Origin: Archangium gephyra
GTDB taxonomy: Bacteria; Myxococcota; Myxococcia; Myxococcales; Myxococcaceae
Reading direction: 5' to 3'
Length of the DNA: 64,000 bases
Assembly (NCBI RefSeq): GCF_001027285.1
Contig: NZ_CP011509.1
Span: 10,502,501-10,566,500 of the forward strand
A program made the position numbers and the translations under genes. Each line of letters begins with the position of its first letter. Positions within the stretch are counted from its first letter, which is position 1. The notes under the pieces are model-generated. The model searched no databases, had not been told where the DNA came from, and saw only the letters and a program-made list of their open reading frames with translations. Below, piece by piece: positions 37,280 through 45,952 of the stretch.

Positions 37280-40200
37280 TTACTTCTTCACTTCGAAGGA
37301 GTGGATCTTCGAAGGCTTACCGGTGAGACCCTTGCTGTCCACGGGCAGCACGCGCCAGAACCACGTCCCGGCCTCGAGGTTAAGCTTCGACTCCGTGCTC
37401 TCGGTCAGTGCGAAGCGCAGGTCGGAGGTGAAGCCAACGCCGCGCGACACCTGGACCCAGTAGCGCTGGGCATTGGTCACCTTCTTCCAGGAGAAGAGGG
37501 TGGGAGAGCCGTACGGAGAACACTTCTCACACGGCCCGAACACCTCCGGGGCATCCAGAGCCGCCTCGCTTGCGGGGATTTCCGCCGCCCCCTGCTGAAT
37601 CTGGCTCTGGCCCTTGTTCTTGCTCAACGTCAGCTGACTGTTCGGAGCCATCCGCAGCACGCTTTCGTCCGCCATCACGAGCACGAAGCCAGCCTCGCTA
37701 GCCGACACCACGTCCCCGTCACACAGCGCACCCGTCTTCACGTCAATACGGGGCCACAGCTGCCAGGCCGCAAATCCCCGCTCCCTGCACTTGGGCTCGG
37801 GTTTCTTCCATTCGTACTGCAGACCACTGCGAATCCGGAGCGTGAGGGAGATGGTGAGTGGATCCGTCTTTGCCGCAGTGGACTTGCTACCCTTGGCGTC
37901 CACCAGCACCTTCGGCGTTTCAGTCCTCTTCGCGGAGGCCAGCATCTCCTGGATCTGACTGGTGAGGTAGACACGCGCGCTCGGGAGCCGGGCCGCCATC
38001 CAATTCGGTTCCTTGGGAATCGAGCCACTCACCTCCTCGAGCCGTGCTTGCGCAGTCAGCAGTTGCAACCGAGCCTTGAGCTTCTCGAGGGAGCTCTTTT
38101 CCACGGTGGTCCCTCCAGTCTTGAACCAGAGCTGCACCTCAACGGTATCGACCTCGTCCGGGCAGCCATCCTCCCCAGCAAAGCCATTGCGGGTCTCGGG
38201 ATCCTTATAGCACTGGTCCAGATGGTCGAGAATCCCATCCTCATCAGAGTCTGCCACGGCACAACCATTGTAAAACTTGTAGTCTTTGAAGCCTTTGTAG
38301 TCTTTGAACTTCTCGTCGTTCTTGTTCGCAGCCTCTTCAGGACATGCATCCTGGGCATCGAGGAATCCATCACCGTCACCATCCCTCTCGGGTTTGAGGA
38401 ACTCGCTCAACTCCCCAATGAACCTCTTCGAGCTGTCATCCCCCGGGCATCCATCACCGCCAGCGCTCCCCTTCAGATAGGGGCAGACATCGTCACCGTT
38501 GGAGAGGCCGTCCTGATCGTCATCCTTGGCGGGATCGCCCGTGCAGCTACACACCTCTTCCCCAGTTGACCAGTCGATGTCGACGAGACCACGGGCTTTG
38601 GGGGTGCCATAGCCGTCGGTCATGCCAATGCCGCCGCCCAGACTGCCCCGCAGACGCGATCCACTGGGAGGGGCGTAACCCGCGGCCAGCAATACCTCCA
38701 GCGGACGTCCGCCATTCGCCTGCCCGTTCAACGCGGCGGCGCCCTGGACGTTGGCCTGGAAGAAGACCCCGTTGCTGAACGGAGTCCATTGCGCACCCAA
38801 CGCATAGGTCAGCTCGTTGCCCGCGCGCAGGTCGAGCAACGCCACCTGCGTGTCGGGCTGAGACCGCGCGCCCGCGTTGGCCAGCAGCTTCAATTGCTTG
38901 AGGGGTGCCCACTGCACCAGGGCCATGAGCTGCCCGCCCACCACACCGCTGCCGCGAAAATTCCGCTTACCGGAGGTAGGCAACGACAGGACTCCGACCG
39001 CGCCCAGGCTCCACTCCTCATTGAGAGACTTCACGGCCTTGGGAACCAACCGCATGTCTCCCAGACCCGTACCGGTGACATTCTCGGGGATGAAGACAGC
39101 GAGGTTGTCCGGAACCGTTCCCCCCTGGCTGGTCAGGAAGGGAAGCGCCAGACCCACCTCGAAGTGCTTGGAGAACCAGACGGATGCCAGGAACTCCGCG
39201 GTGAACTGATTCGAGACGATGCTCTGGACGCCGCTGCCATCTCCCGCCAGTCGCAGGACCAGAGGCTCGTGACCATAGGTGGCCGACAGACCCAGATGCA
39301 GGCCGATGTCATTCTGGGGGACCTCGGGGCTGTACACGCCCAACACATCCCTGACACCCGGGGCTGGCTTGTACCGCTGCAGGTCCAGTCCCTGGGCGCT
39401 CGCGGAGCCCACCCCGAGCACCACCAGCATGGCCAGCAGCCCGCCCATTCCGGCCATCTCCCGCGAGGAGGACCGCGACCGGCGGCGCCTCAACAGCACC
39501 AGCAACGCGCCCAGGGGGAACAGCGCGGAGCCATTCGCGGCCGAGCAGCTCAACAACCCGCCCCCCGCGCCCTCGTAGAGGGTGTACGTCCACGTCCAGG
39601 TGGCCGGAGAGTCATCTTTATTGCCCGCCTTATCAATGGCAGACACCATCACCGAGTGCTTGCCCGGCGCGAAGGGACGAGAACCCTCGAGGAGCGGGCC
39701 GCAGGCTTCCAGCTTTTGATCCACGATGCACTCGTATTCCTCTACCTCTTCCGTGGACTGGAACACGAATCTCGGCTGCGCCTCTCGCAGGGCCGGAGCA
39801 GGGCCCGACACGATGATCGTGTCGGGCAGGACAGCATCCACTCGGAAGGAGATGGGCGCGGAACGACTGCTGACGTTGCCAGCCGCATCCTGCGCCTCGA
39901 GCACCAACTCATAGGTAGGGTTGGAGGGGGTGTTGGTCGCCAGCGGGCTACTGGGTGTGCACTTCCAGATTCTGGAAGCATCCGCGGTGGCCGTGCACAC
40001 CACCGTGTCATCGACGAGCACCCTCACCGTGCTGCCAACTTCCGCCGTGCCAGAGATCTCCGGGGTCGAAGACCTCAAGAGTGCCCCTGCCGTGGGACTC
40101 CCGAGCTCAGGTGTTGCAGGCGGCGTGAGGTCCACGGTCCACGAGTAGCTCACCTCCGGTCCCACCAGGTCTGTCAGATCCGTGGCACGAACAGAGAAGG

Positions 40201-41563
40201 TATGGGCGCCCTCGAACAGGAAGTAGAGCTTCGAGGTCGCCGCGCAGTCCGACGGCTCCACGGGCTGTGTATCCAAGAAGCACTCGTATCGGCTCACCTC
40301 ACTGGCCTCCAGCGTAAAGGTGACATCCCGCTGGTTGGAGGGATTCGCGGGTCCGCTACGGATGAGCACCGTGGGAGGGGTGATATCGACGATGAACTCG
40401 GATCTCGCGGGGGTGGGGTCCACGTTGCCCGCATCATCCTTCGCGAGCAGCACCACGACATGAGACCCTTCCGACAGATTCTCCAGGAGGAAGGGGCTGG
40501 AGCAATTCGAAGTGGTGACTCCATCCACGATGCAATCCACGCTCAGGGTACCCACTCCCGACACCATGAAACGGATTCGAGCCGAGGTGGTCGAGATGCG
40601 CGCCGCCGGATCCTCGATGATGTTGACATTGGGAGGAGTGGTATTGACCCGGAAACCCACCGTCACCAGGGTACTGGTCTCTCCACTCGTGGACTGAGCC
40701 CTGACCGATGCGGAGTAGGTCCCATTCGCCAGCGGAGAGGACAGGGACAGCGACCAGTTGCCCGCGGCATCCACGGTCGTGGAGCCCACATCCGTCGCTC
40801 CGATGGCGACGACGACCGTGGTACCCGCTTGGGCCGTGCCGCTGAAGAGCGGGGTCGTGTCATTGGTGGCGGAGCCATTCGCGGGTTGGAGCACCACGGG
40901 AGCAGGGGGCGGTGCCAGGCTGGAGACGGTGACGGACTCTGACTGAAGGCTCCAGACCCCATCGGTTCCACTGACCACCTGCAACTGATGAGGACCCGGA
41001 GTGGCGGGAAGCTCGACGGCTCCCGCGAACCACCCCGAGGCATCCGCCTCCAGGCGCGCCCCTTCCACACCATCGACGAAGATGAGCACCTGGGAACCCT
41101 GCTGGGCCCGTCCCTCGACGGGCAGCGCGCCCCCCGGCACGCGAGCGCCCTGACGCGGGCGCTCCAGCCACGTACGGGCGCTCCCCTCCTCTTCCCGCGA
41201 CACCGCGAGCAGCTCGGCCCGCCCACTGGAGATTCGCGACAGGGGCCTGCTCAGCTCCAGTTCCTGCTCGCCCGCGCTCCGAACACTCACCAACGCCCAG
41301 GTCCACGAGGTCTCGGCATCCGATGGATGGACAAGCACCCAGCTCCCTGGCTCGAATCCCTGGGTCGACGCCACCTCGACCCGGGTATTGTCGGTGCCCC
41401 GGAACTGGAGCACCTGCTCGCGAGCACAGGCGGTCTGCCCATTGCGCCCCCCCGCTCCTGCTTGCTCCGAACCCTGGGAGCCTCGGGCCCACACGGGCCC
41501 GCTGCCCAGCACGGCGAGCGCCAGCACCGCCCTCCACCACGTGTGCAACGTTCTGCGATTCAT
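37280..41563 (-). CDS. Giant surface protein: Ig-repeat/MYXO-CTERM part fused to TSP3/FecR-like part
   Basis: The ORF (1426 residues) starts at ATG 41563 after GGAGAGGA with a signal peptide (LALAVLGSGPVWARG). Residues to about 660 are Ig-like modules with DAAGNVSS, DDAGNVD and DKAGNKDD repeats. At Cys673 a sequence SCSAANGSALFPLGALLVLL followed by RRRRSR has the full pattern of a MYXO-CTERM sorting tail, which normally ends a protein. Here the frame goes on into a second signal peptide (Met706 ... GVGSASA-Q) and a second protein: a barrel-like region, thrombospondin-3 calcium repeats (DDDQDGLSNGDDVC, DGDGDGFLDAQDAC, DSDEDGILDHLDQC), a FecR-like segment (GDVVSASEAGFVLVMADES) and a C-terminal beta module. 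GGGAG lies 9 nt before the Met706 codon (39448), so independent initiation is possible. Confidence 0.82.
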   Translation of the reverse strand: MNRRTLHTWWRAVLALAVLGSGPVWARGSQGSEQAGAGGRNGQTACAREQVLQFRGTDNTRVEVASTQGFEPGSWVLVHPSDAETSWTWALVSVRSAGEQELELSRPLSRISSGRAELLAVSREEEGSARTWLERPRQGARVPGGALPVEGRAQQGSQVLIFVDGVEGARLEADASGWFAGAVELPATPGPHQLQVVSGTDGVWSLQSESVTVSSLAPPPAPVVLQPANGSATNDTTPLFSGTAQAGTTVVVAIGATDVGSTTVDAAGNWSLSLSSPLANGTYSASVRAQSTSGETSTLVTVGFRVNTTPPNVNIIEDPAARISTTSARIRFMVSGVGTLSVDCIVDGVTTSNCSSPFLLENLSEGSHVVVLLAKDDAGNVDPTPARSEFIVDITPPTVLIRSGPANPSNQRDVTFTLEASEVSRYECFLDTQPVEPSDCAATSKLYFLFEGAHTFSVRATDLTDLVGPEVSYSWTVDLTPPATPELGSPTAGALLRSSTPEISGTAEVGSTVRVLVDDTVVCTATADASRIWKCTPSSPLATNTPSNPTYELVLEAQDAAGNVSSRSAPISFRVDAVLPDTIIVSGPAPALREAQPRFVFQSTEEVEEYECIVDQKLEACGPLLEGSRPFAPGKHSVMVSAIDKAGNKDDSPATWTWTYTLYEGAGGGLLSCSAANGSALFPLGALLVLLRRRRSRSSSREMAGMGGLLAMLVVLGVGSASAQGLDLQRYKPAPGVRDVLGVYSPEVPQNDIGLHLGLSATYGHEPLVLRLAGDGSGVQSIVSNQFTAEFLASVWFSKHFEVGLALPFLTSQGGTVPDNLAVFIPENVTGTGLGDMRLVPKAVKSLNEEWSLGAVGVLSLPTSGKRNFRGSGVVGGQLMALVQWAPLKQLKLLANAGARSQPDTQVALLDLRAGNELTYALGAQWTPFSNGVFFQANVQGAAALNGQANGGRPLEVLLAAGYAPPSGSRLRGSLGGGIGMTDGYGTPKARGLVDIDWSTGEEVCSCTGDPAKDDDQDGLSNGDDVCPYLKGSAGGDGCPGDDSSKRFIGELSEFLKPERDGDGDGFLDAQDACPEEAANKNDEKFKDYKGFKDYKFYNGCAVADSDEDGILDHLDQCYKDPETRNGFAGEDGCPDEVDTVEVQLWFKTGGTTVEKSSLEKLKARLQLLTAQARLEEVSGSIPKEPNWMAARLPSARVYLTSQIQEMLASAKRTETPKVLVDAKGSKSTAAKTDPLTISLTLRIRSGLQYEWKKPEPKCRERGFAAWQLWPRIDVKTGALCDGDVVSASEAGFVLVMADESVLRMAPNSQLTLSKNKGQSQIQQGAAEIPASEAALDAPEVFGPCEKCSPYGSPTLFSWKKVTNAQRYWVQVSRGVGFTSDLRFALTESTESKLNLEAGTWFWRVLPVDSKGLTGKPSKIHSFEVKK

Positions 41564-41588
41564 CCGCGTCCTCTCCCTCCAGGCCGCA

Positions 41589-41604
41589 GGCCCCTCTCGG
41601 GGCC
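41589..41604 (-). other. GNRA-loop hairpin in leader of giant surface gene
   Basis: On the minus strand GGCCCC, GAGA, GGGGCC forms a 6-bp stem with a GNRA-type tetraloop about 25 nt before the start at 41563, close to the ribosome site. It may affect translation or mRNA stability. Confidence 0.35.
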
Positions 41605-41653
41605 CGGCCTCCATATCGAGAGAGAACAGCAAGCCGGTCTAGGAGTCCAGGCT

Positions 41654-41678
41654 GCAGAAGGCCTCCTCGGAGGAGGCC
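41654..41678 (-). terminator. Terminator-like hairpin after Ig/Gly-rich surface gene
   Basis: The near-perfect palindrome GGCCTCCTCCGAGGAGGCC (41678-41660) begins about 8 nt after the stop of the upstream minus-strand gene and is followed by TTCT. It separates that gene from the next surface gene. Confidence 0.55.
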
Positions 41679-41685
41679 CCCTCTT

Positions 41686-44600
41686 TCAGGCGCGCCGCCG
41701 GCGTGACCCGCCTCGGACCAACAACCTCGCCAACCCCAACAGCGCCAGCATCGAGCCGCCCGTCCCCGAGGAGGAGCACCCCACGCCTCCACCAATCACA
41801 CTGGCCGGGGACTGTGAATCCACCAGGAGGGTGATGGGCTGGGAGATGACACTCTCGTTGCCCGCCCTGTCCTTCGCCATGGCCCGGAGGGTGTGTGTCC
41901 CATCCTGCACCTCCTGGGGGATCACGGCCTTCCAGCGGCCCTTGTCGTTGGCGTTTGCCCAGACAACAGGCGCCTCGGCATTGTCGAGCAACACGGCCAC
42001 ATCCGAGAAAGGCTCGGAGGTCCCCTCCACGGAAGGGATGCGGGTTGACACCGTCAACCGCCCCTCGAACGCATCCATCACCGGCGGCTCCGGCGACTGG
42101 GTATCCACGTTCCACTCGTAGCTGTCGGAGACCGAGCTCAAGTTGCCGGCCTTGTCCTGAGACCAGACCTGGATGCAGTTGCGCCCCTCCTTGAGAGCGC
42201 CCTCGGGGACCTGGTAGCTGGCACGACCCGCCGTGGGACCGCTATCCGTACAGGTCTCGGGATCCTGCGTCACAGCAGAGCAGTCGTTGACCACGCAAAG
42301 GAAGGGAAGCACATTCAACTCTTCCTCTCCCGGTGCGGTGAACACGAAGGTGGCCGTGGGGAAGCGCATCCAGGTCGCGGGTTTCTCCGCGATCTCGACC
42401 TTCGGAGCAGACCAGTCCACCCGCCACTCGTACAGGTCCCACAGTTCCCGGGGTGTTTCGATATTGAGCGCCGGGTTCGTCGAGCGGGCCAGTGCCTGCA
42501 TCTTGTACACCTTCTCCGAGAGAGGAAGGGTCACGATGGCTCGCTTCAAGCCCGTTGCGGGATCCGTCTCCACGCGGTCCGCCTTCACGAAGTCGGTGGT
42601 GGGGTCGAGATCACCCGACTTGAGGGTGTAATAGAAATCAATCTCGCTGGCCGTCGTACTCGCGGCCTTGAGGGCGATCTTGAGCACCGCGGTCCTCGCG
42701 TTCGTCGGATTGCTCGCGCTCGTCTCCGGAAGAATGACGGGGATGGGAAGCCGCGTATCGACCGCCCAGCGATGACTCGTCACCCCCAGCGACCGGTTGC
42801 CCGCCAGGTCCTTGGCACGCACCTCCAGGAGATGACTGCCTTCCTCCACGCTGATGGCGTAGGGGTTGGGGCAATCGTGGAAGGCCTCGACCGGAGCGGT
42901 GGGATCGGCAGTGGGATCCAGGAGCCGGCACTCATAATTGACGGGCGAGCTGTGCACATCGCTCGCCGCGAAGTGGAAGACCGCCAGCTTCGAGTCGGTC
43001 GCCGAAGGAGGAGGATAGCTCCTGTCAGCCGCCACGGGCAGGGTCACGTCGCTCGGCTCTTTCTTGTCCCACACCCAGGTGCAGACGGCCGGGGAAGGGT
43101 CCACGTTGCCCGCTGCATCCTTCGCACGGGCCATGAGCGTATAGACCCCATCGGGTTTGATGCCCTTGCTCAACGTTGCCGGGCAGGGAGAAAGCAGCTC
43201 GGTCGCGAACGCCCCTTCCATCGCACATTCATGGGCCACGGCCGACCCATCCTCGGATCCAAACGAGAAGCCAACAGTCTCCAGGTTGGTGAAAGCGGCC
43301 GGGCACGCCGTCTTCGTGGTGTTCGGTGGCGACCGATCCAGGACGAACCGGCGATCCGGAGCCGCATGGGGGTGGCCCGCGGCATCTCTTGCCGTGGCCT
43401 TCACCACATAGGTCCCATCAAGGAGCGTCGCCGACACCTCATAGCGCCACATCCTCGAGGTTCCCATATCCACCGTCAGCACTTCCTTTGGCCCCACGGC
43501 AACCCCGCCGCCCTCGGTGAAGATCGTGACCTCGACTTTGGTCCCCGACTCAGCCGACCCCCACACCACGAGCGGGTTGTCCCGGATGGGGGCACCCTCC
43601 CCGGGATAAGAGATGACGGTACCGGTGGGCGGAGTCGTATCCACGGTGAAGAATACCGTGTCGGACAAGGTGCTCACGTTCCCGGCCTTATCTTTCGCCG
43701 CCACGCGGATCCGATTCCCATTCTCAAGCAGGGAGGAATAGGGCCCCAAGGACCAGTTCCCGGAGGCGTCGGCAGGGACCACGAGCGCAGCCTCGTCGTT
43801 GATATAGACGAGCACGTCGGCATTGGCCTCGGCGGTCCCACTGAAAGTATACGTTTTGCTACTCAGGATGGCGGGAATCGCGTTCACGGACCTCTCGGTG
43901 GGCGGTTTCCAATCGAAGGTCCAGGGATACGAGACAACTGCGCTCTTGTTACCCGCGATATCGAGCGCCCGTACCCGCAGGGTATGCCGTGTCTCCGTGA
44001 GCGAGTCCTCGGCTGCGTCATAAGTGGTGATCTGAGCGCAAGCAGACCAGGCGGTACCATCCCCATCGAGACTGCACTCGAATGTGGCTCCAGGCTCGGG
44101 CGTGGTGGTGCCCGTCTTGACGGCCTTGAAGGCAAACCGGGCCGAGCGCGCGTTGGTAGGGTCCAACGGACCGCTTTCGATGCTCACGGTCGGGGCGACG
44201 GTATCGACCGTGAAGGACGTGGAATGCTCCGGGCTCCAGAGCCCCTCGTATTCCGCGAAGGCCACGACCGTATTGCTGTCCTCGCTCAAATAATCTACGG
44301 CGGAGGTGTAGACATAAAACCCGTCAGTGTCTCGCGTCAGAGGCCCGAGCCTGCTCCCGCCATTGATGCGAAGATAAACACTTCTACCGGCAGGAGCCTG
44401 TACTTTGATCGTGGGATGCTTGGTGTTGATCAGGCTACCCGGCCCAGGAGAGACGAGCACTGCATCCCCAGCAGGGGTCAGGGGTCTATTGATTTTGGAG
44501 TAGTCTCCCGGGTCACCTGGGGCCGCCCCACGAGGACGATTGCCGTCGTTCGATTCTCCCGGTACACCGCCCGCGACATTGACCATGACAGTGCCTCCCC

Positions 44601-45831
44601 CCGTGACGGCAGGGCAAGAGGCAGCGTTGTAGGTTTGAAACAAGATACGTCCGCCACCACCGCCGCCTCCCGGTCCATTGAACACGCTCGTATCCCCGGG
44701 CTTGGCATTGCCTCCCTTCCCACCCACCGCGCTGAATTTGTGGCATTCAGCGTCTTCGGCAACACGCACGACAATGGTGCCACCAGCGCCACCACCACCG
44801 CCTCCCGCGCTTGAGGAATTCGCCCCGGCGAAGCCATCCGCCGTCATGCTCCCATTACCGAACAATGAACCGGCGCGAATGTAGATCGCACCACCACCTC
44901 TGCCGCCAGCAGCACCGTCGGTGGCTCCACTCCCTCCTCCTCCTCCCAAGGCCAGGTGCCCCGGGAAGTCAAAGAAAACCACTGCGGCCCCTCCAGCCCC
45001 ACCACGCGGATCCGCAGTGTTCTTGTTTCCACCCACCCCACCCGCACCGAAGCTACCGCCTCCGCCACCTCCTGCCTGATCGCACTCTCCTCCCCCGCCG
45101 GCGTTGGCCTTTCGGGTCTTCGCGTTCTCCTCATAGGAGGTTTGATCCAATCCCTCGCCTCGGGCCGCGGTATCGAGCGAAGCATGCCCACATGTCTTGT
45201 CGTTCCCACTACCAGCCGGCGCACCTCGAAACCCGCCGCCCACACTCGAGGAGATCACGCCGCTCGCCATGATCTTTCCATCATTGATGAGCGTATCCCG
45301 CACCAGCAGCGCAATCACTCCGCCCGTGGAGCCATCCCAAGGATCCGCTGTGATGACGCCGGTCGTCGAGACATACAAGGAGCTATACTCAGGCACGTAG
45401 ATGACCTGGGTCTGCTCCTTGTCGTACAAATTGAAGAGTGGCTGGGTCAATTTCAGGGCGCCAAACCCCGTAAGGCCCCCGAGAATGTCAGGCACGACGG
45501 ATTCGATGCGTGCGAATTCCCATTGGCCTGTCTTGCCACCATAGAGAGCGTCCAGGTTGGTAGGAGTGCTACTACCGAGCCCTTCGCCTTGGGTCTGGAG
45601 CACCATGACGAGCTGCCCTGCCGCGAAGCCATTGATGTCCGTGACCGAAATCGACTTGCCACCGATCGATCCCGACGCGTTGACGCTGGTGTATCGATTG
45701 AGGACCGTTGTGTTCGTCACGGACCTGAACCCGGTCTGCCCGGTGCCCACGAAAAAGGTGTCCGACTCGGCGGAGGCCAGTGAGGCGCCTCCAAGCACCA
45801 GCAGGGCCAGCAATGCATTGAGCGCTCTCAT
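41686..45831 (-). CDS. Gly-rich, Ig-repeat surface protein with MYXO-CTERM tail
   Basis: The 1381-residue protein begins with a signal peptide (ALLALLVLGGASLASA). Residues about 190-420 are a glycine-rich region with AGGGGG, GGRGGGAIYIRAGS and GPGGGGGGGRILFQT blocks, like the right-handed Gly-rich modules of other large myxobacterial surface proteins. Six or more Ig-like modules follow with repeated FTVDTVAPTVSI, DKAGNVSTLS, DAAGNVDPSP and DLAGNRSLG. The C-terminus has Cys1352 in GGGVGCSSSGTGG, a hydrophobic span and RRRRA, a MYXO-CTERM tail for surface sorting by a myxosortase. Many myxobacterial homologues carry the gliding-motility name AgmC; I did not verify this. Some codons in the Gly-rich part look less GC-biased. 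Confidence 0.85.
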   Translation of the reverse strand: MRALNALLALLVLGGASLASAESDTFFVGTGQTGFRSVTNTTVLNRYTSVNASGSIGGKSISVTDINGFAAGQLVMVLQTQGEGLGSSTPTNLDALYGGKTGQWEFARIESVVPDILGGLTGFGALKLTQPLFNLYDKEQTQVIYVPEYSSLYVSTTGVITADPWDGSTGGVIALLVRDTLINDGKIMASGVISSSVGGGFRGAPAGSGNDKTCGHASLDTAARGEGLDQTSYEENAKTRKANAGGGGECDQAGGGGGGSFGAGGVGGNKNTADPRGGAGGAAVVFFDFPGHLALGGGGGSGATDGAAGGRGGGAIYIRAGSLFGNGSMTADGFAGANSSSAGGGGGGAGGTIVVRVAEDAECHKFSAVGGKGGNAKPGDTSVFNGPGGGGGGGRILFQTYNAASCPAVTGGGTVMVNVAGGVPGESNDGNRPRGAAPGDPGDYSKINRPLTPAGDAVLVSPGPGSLINTKHPTIKVQAPAGRSVYLRINGGSRLGPLTRDTDGFYVYTSAVDYLSEDSNTVVAFAEYEGLWSPEHSTSFTVDTVAPTVSIESGPLDPTNARSARFAFKAVKTGTTTPEPGATFECSLDGDGTAWSACAQITTYDAAEDSLTETRHTLRVRALDIAGNKSAVVSYPWTFDWKPPTERSVNAIPAILSSKTYTFSGTAEANADVLVYINDEAALVVPADASGNWSLGPYSSLLENGNRIRVAAKDKAGNVSTLSDTVFFTVDTTPPTGTVISYPGEGAPIRDNPLVVWGSAESGTKVEVTIFTEGGGVAVGPKEVLTVDMGTSRMWRYEVSATLLDGTYVVKATARDAAGHPHAAPDRRFVLDRSPPNTTKTACPAAFTNLETVGFSFGSEDGSAVAHECAMEGAFATELLSPCPATLSKGIKPDGVYTLMARAKDAAGNVDPSPAVCTWVWDKKEPSDVTLPVAADRSYPPPSATDSKLAVFHFAASDVHSSPVNYECRLLDPTADPTAPVEAFHDCPNPYAISVEEGSHLLEVRAKDLAGNRSLGVTSHRWAVDTRLPIPVILPETSASNPTNARTAVLKIALKAASTTASEIDFYYTLKSGDLDPTTDFVKADRVETDPATGLKRAIVTLPLSEKVYKMQALARSTNPALNIETPRELWDLYEWRVDWSAPKVEIAEKPATWMRFPTATFVFTAPGEEELNVLPFLCVVNDCSAVTQDPETCTDSGPTAGRASYQVPEGALKEGRNCIQVWSQDKAGNLSSVSDSYEWNVDTQSPEPPVMDAFEGRLTVSTRIPSVEGTSEPFSDVAVLLDNAEAPVVWANANDKGRWKAVIPQEVQDGTHTLRAMAKDRAGNESVISQPITLLVDSQSPASVIGGGVGCSSSGTGGSMLALLGLARLLVRGGSRRRRA

Positions 45832-45926
45832 CGCTTCACCCCCATGACATCATTCCCCATGGTCAACGACGGGGTGGCCCCACAGGCCATCCCCGAGACC
45901 CGAATCACATTGAGACAGGAGTCCAT
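45828..45926 (-). CDS. Possible 32-residue leader ORF before the Ig-repeat surface gene
   Basis: ATG 45926 (or an in-frame GTG 45944) opens a short frame that ends in a TGA overlapping the ATG of the next gene by 4 bp (ATGA). AAAGGTGA lies 7 nt before the ATG. The peptide reads MDSCLNVIRVSGMACG with ATPSLTMGNDVMGVKR after it; no known family, no signal peptide. The overlap suggests translational coupling rather than chance, but the frame is short enough to be random. Confidence 0.4.
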   Translation of the reverse strand: MDSCLNVIRVSGMACGATPSLTMGNDVMGVKR

Positions 45927-45952
45927 GTCCCGTTCACCTTTCACCCCCGCGC

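Noticed and set aside
44500-45250. Repetitive GGC/CCG-rich stretch that could be taken for a tandem repeat or CRISPR-like array
   Set aside because: It is the coding sequence of the Gly-rich domain; there are no equal-length spacers or exact repeat units.
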